Positions 17,201 through 26,257 of a stretch of DNA of 64,000 nucleotides are shown piece after piece (positions within the stretch are counted from its first letter, which is position 1; each line of letters opens with the position of its first letter). A model generated the notes under the pieces. It searched no databases. It was not told where the DNA came from and was given only the letters and a program-made list of their open reading frames with translations. The stretch covers positions 1,240,001-1,304,000 of the forward strand of contig NZ_SOCA01000001.1 in the NCBI RefSeq assembly GCF_004364345.1, written 5' to 3'. The position numbers and the translations under genes were made by a program. The stretch comes from Prosthecobacter fusiformis (lineage in GTDB: Bacteria > Verrucomicrobiota > Verrucomicrobiia > Verrucomicrobiales > Verrucomicrobiaceae).

Positions 17201-20200
17201 TGACCTATGACCCGAACGAGCGTACCTTCACCATCCAGAGCAAATTTGACCAAGGGGCCGCATGGTCTGTGCATGTGGTCGGCTCCATGCGGGGTGAACG
17301 CACCGAATCCAATTTCAATACCTCCACCTGGGAGGGTTCCACGGCGGGCCTCACATCTCTGGATGTGACGGATTTCTACCAGCACATGAGTGACCTGGGC
17401 CTCCGCTATGGGGATGAATTCCGCGCCGTGCGTGAACTCTGGGCTGCTGGAGGCAAGGCTGCTGGTAAGGTGGCATTGTCAGAGAACATCTCCCACCGTG
17501 CAGGTGAATACTGCCTGCATCCCGTACTGCTGGATGGCGCTCTGCACACCTTCTCTGCCGGTTCAAAAACTGTGGAAGATCGCAAGGCCAAGATGAAGCT
17601 GCCTGTGCGCTTTGGCCGCATCCTTTACCTGCGCTCACCTGGCGCGGTGACGCATGTGCAAGCCAAAGTGGTCCAGTTTAACGACGAGTTTATTGAGGGT
17701 AATATCGGCCTCTACGATGCCTCAGGGAAACCCTGCGTCTTGGTGGATGGTTTCCGCGCCGTCAGCATGGCCGCCGCCCGCCGCGCCGGCACCTCCGGTA
17801 CCCGTGACCTCCTTTATCACGTGGACTGGGAGCGCACGGAGACCGCAGCAGTCCCCTCTCCTCTGGCCCCCATACCTTTGGCAGAACTGAAACAGGCCGC
17901 ACAAAAGACGCTGGAAGAAGTTATCTCCGTCCGTGGCAAAACCAAACTGGAAGCTACCATGGCCGCCGAGGATGATCTCGCCGCTGCCCAGATCGCCAGA
18001 GGCCTTAGCCAGATGGCATCAGGCCTCACGGCCAAGGACGTCTGGACTGTCGAGACTCTGAAAGTCGCCGAGCCGATGCGCCGGGTGTACAAACATTTGG
18101 TTAACGACCTGGCCAAACGCGGCCTGTTGGAAGCCAAAGGCGATGGCCACTTGCCCACTGCCAAATTTGCCACAGCTGCAGATTCTGCCACGGCTGAGCT
18201 AAACAAGTTCATTGCCCTCAATCCTGGCCACTTGCCGGAAGGCATGCTCTGCTCCATCACCTGTGCCGAATTAGGGCCTATCCTGCGTGGCGAAAAAGAT
18301 GCCGTGCAAGTGCTCTTTGGCGGCTCCAACAGCGACCTCCTGGATCAGTTTTATGGTGACGGTTTGCTCTCCAGTCACTGGATGGCCGCTATCACCAGCG
18401 CTGTGAATGAAGCCTCAAGGAAGCTTCCTGAAGGTCGTGGCCTGCGCATCCTCGAAGTAGGTGCTGGCACCGCCGGTCTCAGCGCCTACCTGCTGCCGCT
18501 GCTGCCACGCGGCTTGCATTCCTATACCTTCACCGATGTTTCCGCCGGGTTCTTCCCGCAGGCAGCTCAGAAACTGGCTGCATTTTCAGAAGTCGAATTC
18601 AAAGTCTTCAACCTCGAACAGTCGGGCCTCACCCAAGGCTTCGAAGCTGACAGCTATGACCTCGTCATCGGCACCAACGTCATCCACGCCGTGGCGGATG
18701 TCCGCGCGACTCTGGGTTACATTCACGAGCTCCTCAAACCCGGCGGTAGTCTGGTGTTCATGGACGTTGCCACCCCTCAGCTTTGGACGGAAAGCGTCTT
18801 CGGCCTAACCAGCGGCTGGTGGCATCTCACCGACCGTGAGCTGCGCCCTGACCAGCCCCTCATGCAGCGCCCCCAGTGGGAAGCCGCCATGAAGGAAGCC
18901 GGCTTCGCTGAAACGACCTCCATCCCCGGCCTGACAGGCCCGCGTGGTGGCGAAGGCCAGATCGGCCTTTTCGGTCGCAAAGCCTGGAAGGATTCCGTTA
19001 CAACTCCAGCCTCCGAGCCAACGATTGCACCAGCGACAGAACAGTCCTGGCTGGTTTTCGCCGACAAAGGAGGCCTCGGAGATCAACTCGCTGCCCGACT
19101 CCAATCGGCCGGAATACGGGTGCGCATTGCCCGCCGCGGTTCTGAGTATACGGCTAAAGGAAACGAATACACCGTGCGTGCCGATACACCGGCAGACTGG
19201 ATGACCCTGGTCACCTCCTATGCTGACGATGCACCTCCAGAACGCATGACCTACCTCTGGTCTCTGGATGAACCCGCAGGCCGGGGCGAGGGCGACTCCG
19301 CCCTCATGGGCATCGACGCCCTGCTTCACCTGACCCAGGCCATCGAGAACACCACTCCTGCCGCCAAGCTGCGCATGGACCTCATCACCCGCGGTGCCCA
19401 GCCTGCTGGCCAGCACATGGGCCTCACCAATGTCGCCCAGGCACCTTCCATCGGTGTCTTCCGTGTCATTCTCAGCGAGCATCCGAACTTCGCCTGCCGT
19501 GGTCTGGATCTCCCACCGGAGGTGGCAGACACTGACTCCGCCCTGCTCTGGCGTGAGCTGCTTCAGGAGCACGGTGAACGCGAAATCGCCATCCGTGGCG
19601 AAGCCCGTTACGTGCAGCGCATCAAGCGCGGCCTGCCGGTGCAGGAAACCACCCTTGATCGCAAGATCCCCCTCCGCCTGGAATCCCGCGAGCGTGGCAT
19701 GCTGGACACCCTGAAATTGACCGCCTTCTCCATGCCCGTTTGTGGTGATGGTGAAGTCCTCATCGAAGTCAAAGCCGCCGGCATGAACTTCCGTGACGTG
19801 CTCAAGGCCCTAGCCCTTTATCCGGCTGAAACTCCAGACGCCCGCATCTTCGGTGACGAAGTAGGTGGCATCGTGGTGGCCGCAGGCAAAAACGTCAAAC
19901 ACGTCGCCGTCGGTGATCGTGTCTTCGGTCTGGCCGTCTATGGTTTGTCCACCCACACACTGGCCCGTGGTGGTGATGTGGTGAAGATTCCAGAAGGGCT
20001 GTCCTTTGAAGATGCCGCCACCATCCCAGTCGTCTTCATGACCTCCTGGCACGCGCTGAATAACGTGGCCCGCATGCGCAAAGGAGAAAAAATCCTCATC
20101 CATGCCGGTGCTGGCGGTGTCGGCATGTCCGCCATTCAGATCGCTCTGCATCTCGGTTGCGAAGTCATCGCCACCGCAGGCAGCGCCTCCAAACGCGCCC

Positions 20201-21942
20201 TCCTGGAAACCCTCGGCGTGAAACACGTCGTCGATTCCCGCCGTGCCGACTTCGCCGATGCGGTCATGGAACTGACCAACCGCAAAGGGGTGGATGTGGT
20301 GCTCAACGCCCTGGCCGGAGAAGCCATCCCCATGGGCCTCTCCTGCCTGTCCGAGTTTGGCCGTTTCATCGAAATCGGCAAACGCGACATCTATCAAAAC
20401 TCCCGCATTCCCCTGTGGCACTTGCGGAAGAACTCCTCCTTCCACGTCGTGGCCATGGATGCCGTCTTCGGCGGCGATGAAGAACTGACACGCAATTTGT
20501 TAGGCGAAGTTGTGGAACTGGTTGAAAAGGGTGCCCTGCGCCCCCTGCCCTTCCGCGCCTATCCCGCCTGCCGTGTGGATGCCGCTTTCCGCCTCATGGC
20601 CGCTGGTAAGCACATCGGCAAGGTGGTCGTCACTTTTGCAGACGCCTTTGTGAACCGTCGTGGTGAGGCCCCAGTTCCTGGGTTCGATGTAAAAGCAGAC
20701 GGCACCTACCTCATCACCGGCGGCTTTGGCGGTTTCGGCCGCGTTCTGTCTGAGTGGCTCGTGGATTGTGGCGCACGCAATCTCGTGCTGGCCAGTCGCA
20801 GCGGTCCCTCCACCCCTGAGGCCAAGGACTTCCTGGATTCCCTGGCAGCCCGTGGCGTCAATGCCCAGGTCGTCAAAGCCGATGCAGGCGAGCCTGCGGA
20901 CGTGACCCGGATGCTTCAGGAAATCGAAAAAGCCGGAGTGCCCCTCAAAGGCATCTTCCATCTGGCCATGGTCATTGATGATGCACCAATGGGCGTGCTG
21001 AACCGTGAGCGCATGCGCACCGTTCTTGCTCCAAAAGCCCTCGGTGCCTGGATGTTGCATGAAGGCACCCTGGATCAAAATCTGGACTGCTTTGTCATGT
21101 TCTCCTCCATCTCCAGCGTCTTCGGCAATCCGGCCCAGAGCAACTACTCTGGCGCCAATGCCTTCCTGGATTCCCTTGCGCACCATCGCCGTGCGTTAGG
21201 CCTGCCAGCCCTCACCATTAACTGGGGCGTGCTGGGGGGTGAAGGTTACGTCGCACGCAATGAACGTGTGGCCGAATTCCTCGCCCGCCAGGGCACCTCC
21301 GCCATCACTCCCGGCGAGGTCATCTCCCTGCTCGAGACCTTCCTCACCGCTGGCTCCGCCCAGGTGGCCGCCATCCGTGTGGACTGGGCCAAGTGGCGCC
21401 AATCCTTCCGTGGCCTTCAAGAAAATCCCCTCCTGGAACACATCTTCTCCTCTGGAGTCGAAAGCGCCGAAGCGGGTGGTATGACCGGTGACTGGCGCGC
21501 AAAAATCGATGCCGCTCCGGCCGATGAACGCGCACCCATCATCGCCCAGGCTCTTCGCGAAGTGGTCGGCTCAGTTCTTCGTGTCAAAGCGGACAGCCTC
21601 CGCGATGACCAGCCGCTGACAGATCTCGGACTCGATTCCCTCATGGGCGTCGAGATTGAAAACCTCATCGAAAGCACCATCGGCGTAGCCCTGCCACCCA
21701 CCAGCCTCATGCGTGCTCGCACCATCGGCCAGCTCGCCGCCCTCATCGGCGAGCATCTCGGTGGCGCTTCCTCAGGCACGGCCAAACCCGCCGCCGCTCC
21801 GGCAGTCGTCGAAGCGCCCACCTCCGTGGATGAAGTGGACCTGGACGCCATCTCCGATGACGACATCGCCAGCCTCCTGGACGATGTCGCTGAAGAAACC
21901 CCGGCCCCAGCTTCCAAGTCCGCGCCAAAAGCCGGAGCCTGA
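14245..21942 (+). CDS. Highly reducing type I polyketide synthase (KS-AT-DH-MT-psiKR-ER-KR-ACP)
   Basis: A 2565-residue single-module PKS. Domains (ATG 14245 numbering): KS about 5-430 with C177 (DTACSS), H312 (HGTGT) and H352; AT about 535-850 with S634 in GHSVGE and an HPFH malonyl-type motif; DH about 905-1175 with H932 (motif HKVESHVIFP, Gly replaced by Ser) and D1097 (LDGALH); C-methyltransferase about 1220-1575 with EVGAGTAG at 1404; structural psiKR; ER about 1820-2130 with HAGAGGVG at 1953-1960; KR about 2152-2390 with TGGFGGFG at 2158, Y2301 and an IDD (B-type-like) motif; ACP with S2465 in GLDSL. There is no thioesterase or reductase. The set predicts iterative, fully reducing, C-methylating chain synthesis. 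ATG 14245 abuts the KS start; the longer frame from 14197 uses TTG. Confidence 0.95.
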   Translation: MHKEGIAIIGIGCRFPGGINDVEAFWKLLAEGRDAVCEIPPDRWNIERYYDAEPGLAGKSIAKRGGFLDSIDQYDPQFFGISPREAPYVDPQQRLVLETAWEAIEDAGIVLDLENGTDIGVFVGVSHTDYQVIQGTPFDSVGIGAHSSTGSAHSIAANRISYSLNLTGPSMSMDTACSSALTAVHAACEHIWTGRGTTALAGGVTVMITPGGFIGFSQASMLSPDGMCKAFDADANGFVRAEGAGMVMLKKLSQAIADGDPIQGVILGTSTNQDGHTNGISLPSPEAQARLVKDACKDAGISPSEIGYIEAHGTGTAVGDPIEATALSEALCADREEDAPLAMGSVKTNLGHMETAAGVAGLVKALLVLKHGQIPPSLHFKTPNPHIDFQALKLRIPTTMEDFPETYAVRMAGVNSFGFGGANSHVIVAEAPAKPHVKMPASAFERPWPLVISARSEEALKATAFRLSTWIEDHEKSNGTSPVLPDLAYTLGARRNHHQHRLTMVARTSHEAIATLNAFGVGQEVPNVRSGFSPRREKAARVGFVMSGQGPQWWGMGRELMKNEPVFSKSMEACAEALKPWAKFSLLEELARDEKDSKMSMTEIAQPAIFAMQVSLSELWKSWGVQPAAIVGHSVGEIAAACVAGVLSLEEGAKVIALRARFMNGCARGAGTMLAVGLDEDAALAAIAKHDRVVSIAAFNGPRSLTLSGPKTSLEAIQSQLEAEGVFARFVRVDHPFHHAYMQPAADELVAALADLKPRDETVPFFSTVTGAKITGSECDAGHWGRGIRQAVMFAPAVNALADFGVDVWLEITAHPALSLSIQECLGARGMKAPVVASARRDREHEAMLEAALELHRACVDLDFKGMTPSRHQLSLPTYAWDKARWWNESPDWREGRLGSGGKGLLDVRLPRATPTWIARLDNRHMAFLKDHKVESHVIFPAAGFVELILEAGTQYFEGRPFAVEDFEIRKPLILTENPSGVVLEVTYDPNERTFTIQSKFDQGAAWSVHVVGSMRGERTESNFNTSTWEGSTAGLTSLDVTDFYQHMSDLGLRYGDEFRAVRELWAAGGKAAGKVALSENISHRAGEYCLHPVLLDGALHTFSAGSKTVEDRKAKMKLPVRFGRILYLRSPGAVTHVQAKVVQFNDEFIEGNIGLYDASGKPCVLVDGFRAVSMAAARRAGTSGTRDLLYHVDWERTETAAVPSPLAPIPLAELKQAAQKTLEEVISVRGKTKLEATMAAEDDLAAAQIARGLSQMASGLTAKDVWTVETLKVAEPMRRVYKHLVNDLAKRGLLEAKGDGHLPTAKFATAADSATAELNKFIALNPGHLPEGMLCSITCAELGPILRGEKDAVQVLFGGSNSDLLDQFYGDGLLSSHWMAAITSAVNEASRKLPEGRGLRILEVGAGTAGLSAYLLPLLPRGLHSYTFTDVSAGFFPQAAQKLAAFSEVEFKVFNLEQSGLTQGFEADSYDLVIGTNVIHAVADVRATLGYIHELLKPGGSLVFMDVATPQLWTESVFGLTSGWWHLTDRELRPDQPLMQRPQWEAAMKEAGFAETTSIPGLTGPRGGEGQIGLFGRKAWKDSVTTPASEPTIAPATEQSWLVFADKGGLGDQLAARLQSAGIRVRIARRGSEYTAKGNEYTVRADTPADWMTLVTSYADDAPPERMTYLWSLDEPAGRGEGDSALMGIDALLHLTQAIENTTPAAKLRMDLITRGAQPAGQHMGLTNVAQAPSIGVFRVILSEHPNFACRGLDLPPEVADTDSALLWRELLQEHGEREIAIRGEARYVQRIKRGLPVQETTLDRKIPLRLESRERGMLDTLKLTAFSMPVCGDGEVLIEVKAAGMNFRDVLKALALYPAETPDARIFGDEVGGIVVAAGKNVKHVAVGDRVFGLAVYGLSTHTLARGGDVVKIPEGLSFEDAATIPVVFMTSWHALNNVARMRKGEKILIHAGAGGVGMSAIQIALHLGCEVIATAGSASKRALLETLGVKHVVDSRRADFADAVMELTNRKGVDVVLNALAGEAIPMGLSCLSEFGRFIEIGKRDIYQNSRIPLWHLRKNSSFHVVAMDAVFGGDEELTRNLLGEVVELVEKGALRPLPFRAYPACRVDAAFRLMAAGKHIGKVVVTFADAFVNRRGEAPVPGFDVKADGTYLITGGFGGFGRVLSEWLVDCGARNLVLASRSGPSTPEAKDFLDSLAARGVNAQVVKADAGEPADVTRMLQEIEKAGVPLKGIFHLAMVIDDAPMGVLNRERMRTVLAPKALGAWMLHEGTLDQNLDCFVMFSSISSVFGNPAQSNYSGANAFLDSLAHHRRALGLPALTINWGVLGGEGYVARNERVAEFLARQGTSAITPGEVISLLETFLTAGSAQVAAIRVDWAKWRQSFRGLQENPLLEHIFSSGVESAEAGGMTGDWRAKIDAAPADERAPIIAQALREVVGSVLRVKADSLRDDQPLTDLGLDSLMGVEIENLIESTIGVALPPTSLMRARTIGQLAALIGEHLGGASSGTAKPAAAPAVVEAPTSVDEVDLDAISDDDIASLLDDVAEETPAPASKSAPKAGA

Positions 21943-21958
21943 GCCAGGTCTTCATCCA

Positions 21959-23308
21959 ATGTCCCAAGACCTCCGAGCCAACCTCAAACAGTGGCTGGAA
22001 AGCGGTGAAATCCGCCTCCAGCCACTGAGCCTCCCGCAGCGTGAACTGTGGGAAAACTCCCCCGTTCCACCGGGAGACATCGGCAACCACATCTGCGCCT
22101 TCATTGAGGTGAAAGGCAACATCACGGCGGAGGATTGCACCGCCGCTCTGCGCTTGGTCGTGGAGCGTCAGGAAGTCCTGCGCCTGTCCTTTCTTCCCGG
22201 GAAAGGACAGCCCTTCCAAATGATCCGCCGGACCGGCATACCCGCCATCAAGTATCGGGATCTGGAGCCGGATCAATGCACCCCGGCGGGTATCGAAGGC
22301 ATCATGGACGAAATCTTTCGTCAGCCCTTCGACATGCTGCGGGGTCCGCTCTATCGCGTGGAAATGCTGCAAAAAGGCCCTGGCGATCTTGTCCTGGTCT
22401 TCGCCATCCATCACTCCATTGCCGATGGCTGGACTCTCGGCGTCTTCGTCCAGGACCTCGCTGGCGCTTATATTCAAAACAAGCTCAGTGGCGGGGGTCC
22501 TCTCCCCTCCGTGGAAATGTCTTATACCGCCTGGGCCGCAGCCGAGCGCGCCACTTGGCAGCCCGTCGAGTTGGAACTCCGAGCTGAATTTTGGCGCAAG
22601 CATCTGGCCGATACCATACGCCTTTGGGACCGCCCAACGGATGTGGCACAGCGAGCTGGAAAGCTTGCCTACTGGGCCTCCAGCATCCCTCCAGACCTTG
22701 TCCGGGAGATCCGTACCCTGTCCAAAAATTCCGGCACCACCCTTTTCAATACCCTCCTCACCGCCTTCCAGACCATGCTGGCTCAGTGGACAGGCCAGAC
22801 AGACATCGTCGTCGGCAGCCCTGTAGCCAATCGTACTCGCCAGCCCGCCAAAGAAACCATGGGTTACTTCGCCGGGGTGGTCCCACTGCGCGGAAAGGTG
22901 GATACCACACAAAGCTTCTCCACCGCCGCCCGCGCCGTCCAGGATTCCAGCATGGACTGCTTCGCTCAGGCCATGCCTTTTGCCGAGCTCGTCAAGTCCC
23001 TCGGCATCTCGCAGGAGGAAGGTCACAACCCCATTTTCGACGTCCGTTTTGCCCTGCAAAATCACCCCGTTCCGGATGTCACCCTGCCTAGCCTCTCTTT
23101 CAAACTGCGCATGCGCTCCACCGGCACCGCACGTTTTGACCTCGCCTGCGAAATCACCGAGGATGGCGATGAATTCGAAGTCGTCTGGCTCTACCGCCCC
23201 GGACTTTTTACCCTCGCGGATGCCGAAGAACTGAACCGCAGGTACCAGACCCTTCTGGAAAACGTATCCCGTTCACCCCATAGTCCCCTCTCCGCCATAC
23301 TGGCCTGA
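21959..23308 (+). CDS. Stand-alone condensation-domain acyltransferase
   Basis: A 449-residue free condensation (C) domain of the NRPS/PapA superfamily, which uses a His to catalyse ester or amide formation between a thioester-bound acyl chain and an acceptor. The HHxxxDG motif is intact as H151-H-S-I-A-D-G157. The early LPLSLPQRELW region matches C-motif 1, and the mid-protein GSPVANRTRQP and end region are normal. There is no adenylation or carrier domain. It starts 16 bp after the PKS stop, so it is very likely the release or transfer enzyme for the polyketide, doing the job of the missing thioesterase. An amide-forming or ester-forming role cannot be separated by eye. ATG 21959 avoids a long overlap with the PKS. 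Confidence 0.88.
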   Translation: MSQDLRANLKQWLESGEIRLQPLSLPQRELWENSPVPPGDIGNHICAFIEVKGNITAEDCTAALRLVVERQEVLRLSFLPGKGQPFQMIRRTGIPAIKYRDLEPDQCTPAGIEGIMDEIFRQPFDMLRGPLYRVEMLQKGPGDLVLVFAIHHSIADGWTLGVFVQDLAGAYIQNKLSGGGPLPSVEMSYTAWAAAERATWQPVELELRAEFWRKHLADTIRLWDRPTDVAQRAGKLAYWASSIPPDLVREIRTLSKNSGTTLFNTLLTAFQTMLAQWTGQTDIVVGSPVANRTRQPAKETMGYFAGVVPLRGKVDTTQSFSTAARAVQDSSMDCFAQAMPFAELVKSLGISQEEGHNPIFDVRFALQNHPVPDVTLPSLSFKLRMRSTGTARFDLACEITEDGDEFEVVWLYRPGLFTLADAEELNRRYQTLLENVSRSPHSPLSAILA

Positions 23309-23313
23309 ATGTG

Positions 23314-24330
23314 ATGAATGCCACAACCACATCCTCCGACCCTCTTGACCTCAATGTGAAAGGTGATCTCGCAGAGCCGCATGAGCCTCATTGGATCAGT
23401 CGCTCCGCTTTTCAGATCCTCGCCTGTTGCCTTTATGCGGTGCAGGCATCGCTTTTTCTCGCTCTGTATTACAACATCACCTGGCTGGTCGTGCTCCTCC
23501 TCTTCCCAGCCTCCCACCTCATGCATGGCGTCCTCATCGGCTTTCATGAGGCATCTCACGGCCTGCTGCGCAAAAATCGCCGCTTCAATGAATTCGATGG
23601 TGTCTTCATCGGCATCCTCAGCCTCACCAGTTTCAGCCTTTATCGCGCCGCCCATCAAACCCATCACATGCATCTCGCCACGGAGCGTGATGAAGAACTC
23701 TGGCCGTTTGTGGACCCCAAATCTCCCCGTTGGTTCCGCCGTTTGGCAGCTTTCCTAGAGCTCACCTTCGGCCTTTGGTTCACCCCTTATCTTTTCCTCC
23801 GCACCTTTTTCCGGAAGAACTCCCCCATCCGCAACAAGCGCGTTCGCAAACGCATCTGGCAAGAGCTCATCGGCATTGTTGCTTTTTGGACCGTCGTCCT
23901 AACCGCCGTCGCTTGGTTTGGCCTCTGGAAATATTACTTCTGCATGTACCTCATTCCCGCCATGTTCGCGGCCAATATGCAGAGCTGGCGCAAATACGTG
24001 GAGCATGTCGGCCTCAGCGGCACGTCTGCCACCGGTGCCACTCGCAGCATAGTCGATGAAGGCCTCACCGGTAAAATCCTGGCTTACTCCCTCCTTCACG
24101 AGCCCTTTCATGGTCTTCATCACCGCCACCTCGGCATACACCACTGGCAGTTGCCCCACCGCGCCTCCGAGCTCACCCCCACCACACCCGAGGAGACTGC
24201 CCCTTATCCCAGTTACCGCCTGGCCGTCATGGACCTCATTCGTGATCTTGCTGACCCAAAAGTAGGGCCGCATTGGCGCACGGAAACGAATGCTTCGGCG
24301 TCCCCTGCTTCCGTGGCCCTTCCGGGCTGA
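23314..24330 (+). CDS. Membrane fatty-acid desaturase/hydroxylase
   Basis: A 338-residue integral-membrane di-iron enzyme of the fatty acid desaturase superfamily. Three histidine boxes are present: HEASH (78-82), HQTHH (114-118) and HEPFHGLHH (262-270), with hydrophobic segments between them (for example YNITWLVVLLLFPASHLM and FWTVVLTAVAWFGLWKYYFCMYLIPAMF). It begins 5 bp after the condensation-domain gene (GTG 23311 just before ATG 23314 is an alternative start). Its placement suggests that it introduces a double bond or hydroxyl into the PKS-derived chain, or into an acyl partner, at the inner membrane. Electron donors are not encoded nearby. Confidence 0.9.
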   Translation: MNATTTSSDPLDLNVKGDLAEPHEPHWISRSAFQILACCLYAVQASLFLALYYNITWLVVLLLFPASHLMHGVLIGFHEASHGLLRKNRRFNEFDGVFIGILSLTSFSLYRAAHQTHHMHLATERDEELWPFVDPKSPRWFRRLAAFLELTFGLWFTPYLFLRTFFRKNSPIRNKRVRKRIWQELIGIVAFWTVVLTAVAWFGLWKYYFCMYLIPAMFAANMQSWRKYVEHVGLSGTSATGATRSIVDEGLTGKILAYSLLHEPFHGLHHRHLGIHHWQLPHRASELTPTTPEETAPYPSYRLAVMDLIRDLADPKVGPHWRTETNASASPASVALPG

Positions 24331-24348
24331 ATTGGCCCCTTTTCCCTC

Positions 24349-25092
24349 ATGAATCCCACCTCAGCGCCAGCAGGTATCCCCAGCCCCGTTTATGAGGCGA
24401 TCCATTTGAAAAAGGAATACGATGCTGGTCAGGTCCAGGCCCTACGCGGCATCAGTTTCAAAGTGAATGCGGGGGAATTCGTCGCCATCACCGGTCCCAG
24501 CGGTTGTGGAAAAAGCACCCTGCTTCAGATGCTCGGCGCATTGGACCGTCCCGCCTCCGGCACTCTCAATTATCGTGGCCAGTCCTTGCCGGATGTCGCG
24601 GACCCCTCCGCTTACCGCGCCCATGAGATCGGCTTCATCTTTCAGGCCTTTCATCTCCTCCCCACCTGCACCGCTGTGGAGAATGTACAGATCCCCATGT
24701 TTGAGGGCAAGCTGGGCATGAAACAGCGTCGGGAGCGCGCCGTGGATTTGCTAAAACAAGTCGGTCTTGGCCATCGGTTAGACCATTATCCAGGCAAGCT
24801 CTCCGGCGGTGAAAGGCAGCGCGTCGCCATCGCCCGCAGCCTGGCCAATTCTCCCACCGTTCTTCTCGCTGATGAGCCCACAGGCAATCTGGACAGCACC
24901 AATGCCACGCACGTATTAGACCTCCTGGTGCGGCTGCATGAAGAGCAAAAGATGACCCTCATCATGGTCACCCATGACATGGACATCGCCCGCATGGCCG
25001 GGCGCACCATTTTGATGAAGGACGGCCTTCTGGTCTCAGACAGTCTTAACCAGCCCGTTTCATCCCTTAACTCCCCGGCCGCTACAGCATGA
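24349..25092 (+). CDS. ABC transporter ATP-binding protein (LolD/MacB type)
   Basis: A 247-residue nucleotide-binding subunit. Walker A GPSGCGKST is at residues 49-57, the signature LSGGERQRVAIARSLA near 150, and Walker B VLLADEPTGNLD just after; FIFQAFHLLPTCTAVENV is the typical Q-loop region of the LolD/MacB/FtsE-like subgroup. These ATPases drive extrusion or transfer of envelope substrates by mechanotransmission and do not act as importers. It overlaps the next gene by 4 bp (ATGA at 25089), marking a two-component transporter. It is 18 bp downstream of the desaturase and appears to be in the PKS operon. Confidence 0.93.
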   Translation: MNPTSAPAGIPSPVYEAIHLKKEYDAGQVQALRGISFKVNAGEFVAITGPSGCGKSTLLQMLGALDRPASGTLNYRGQSLPDVADPSAYRAHEIGFIFQAFHLLPTCTAVENVQIPMFEGKLGMKQRRERAVDLLKQVGLGHRLDHYPGKLSGGERQRVAIARSLANSPTVLLADEPTGNLDSTNATHVLDLLVRLHEEQKMTLIMVTHDMDIARMAGRTILMKDGLLVSDSLNQPVSSLNSPAATA

Positions 25093-26204
25093 CTTTTTTT
25101 TCCATTGTTGTACGCGGCCTCCTGCGCCGTCCTGTGCGCACCGCCCTCACCCTGGTGGGCATCTCTCTCGGCATCGCCGCCGTCGTCGCCCTGGTCGGTC
25201 TTTCGGAAGGTTTTGAAAAAAGCTGGCAGACAGGACTCAAGGTGCGCGGGACGGACATCGTCGTCAGCAACATGGGCGGGGCCATGGTGCCAAAACCCTT
25301 CAGTCCCACCGTCCGGGACCGGGTAGCCAAAATCCCTCAAGTGGCGGAAACCTGCATGCTCATGGTGGAGCTCATGAGCGTGGAGGAGGCTGAAATGATC
25401 ATGGTCTCCGCGCGCGAATGGGGCGGTTTCACTTGGGATAATCTGCAAATCATTTCCGGCCGCCTTCCCAAAGACGCCAACGAGCAAGCGGTCGTATTGG
25501 GTCAGACCGCAGCCCAGGTCCTCAAGAAAAAAGTCGGCGATTCCCTCCTCATTGAGGCTGCCGAACTCAACGTCGTAGGCATCGTCAATGGCGGAGCTTT
25601 GGTGGAAGACGGTTCCATCATTCTCGCCCTGCCCGTCCTTCAGACCATCATGTCCAGTGAGGACAAAATCAACGTTGTGGATGTCCGCGCCGTGCCCGGC
25701 CTCACCGAGCAGGAACTAGATGCCCTGAGTGAGCGTATCACCACAGCCATCCCTGAAATACGGGCCGTCTCCGTCGCCCATCATTTTAATAACAGCCAGG
25801 GTTTCAAAATGATTCGCGCCATGAGCTGGGGCACCTCCCTCCTCGCCGTATTGGTGGGTGTGCTCGGTGTCATGAACACCATGCTCATGACCGTCTTCGA
25901 GAGAAAGCAGGAGATATGTGTCCTGTTGGCCATCGGCTGGAAGCGGGGACGCATCGTCCGCATGGTGCTACTGGAGTCCGCTATCCTAGGCCTGGCTGGC
26001 GGCATTTGTGGCATCTTGTTAGGCATTGCCGGGGTGAAGATCATGCAGGCCACTCCGGCCATCCGTGGTCTGCTGGAGGCGGATCTCGGAGCTCCACTGC
26101 TCCTCACTGCCTTGCTCATTTCCGTGATTGTCGGCGTGCTCAGCGGTCTGTATCCGGCCTGGCGCAGCTCCCGCTTGAATCCAGCAGCCGCGCTCAACGG
26201 CTGA
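25089..26204 (+). CDS. ABC transporter permease (MacB/FtsX family)
   Basis: A 371-residue permease with the MacB/LolC/E topology: one helix at about residues 15-38, a large periplasmic domain (about 40-245), and three C-terminal helices (SLLAVLVGVLGVMNTMLMTVF, ILGLAGGICGILLGIAG, LLTALLISVIVGVLSGLYPA). The PAWRSSRLNPAAAL ending is a family hallmark. With the preceding ATPase it forms a homodimeric exporter or lipid-extraction pump. The start codon overlaps the ATPase stop. No outer-membrane TolC partner or membrane-fusion protein is present; instead a LolA-like carrier follows, pointing to a Lol-like route to the outer membrane. Confidence 0.92.
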   Translation: MTFFSIVVRGLLRRPVRTALTLVGISLGIAAVVALVGLSEGFEKSWQTGLKVRGTDIVVSNMGGAMVPKPFSPTVRDRVAKIPQVAETCMLMVELMSVEEAEMIMVSAREWGGFTWDNLQIISGRLPKDANEQAVVLGQTAAQVLKKKVGDSLLIEAAELNVVGIVNGGALVEDGSIILALPVLQTIMSSEDKINVVDVRAVPGLTEQELDALSERITTAIPEIRAVSVAHHFNNSQGFKMIRAMSWGTSLLAVLVGVLGVMNTMLMTVFERKQEICVLLAIGWKRGRIVRMVLLESAILGLAGGICGILLGIAGVKIMQATPAIRGLLEADLGAPLLLTALLISVIVGVLSGLYPAWRSSRLNPAAALNG

Positions 26205-26257
26205 CCCGTTTTTGTTTCTTTGCGTGCAAACAGCCGCCGCCATACGAATCCTTGGTC

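Noticed and set aside
14581-17385. Long antisense open frames opposite the PKS gene (also 21743-23065)
   Set aside because: They mirror the high-GC third-position pattern of the real gene, show no domain or signal peptide, and overlap a fully motif-supported PKS.
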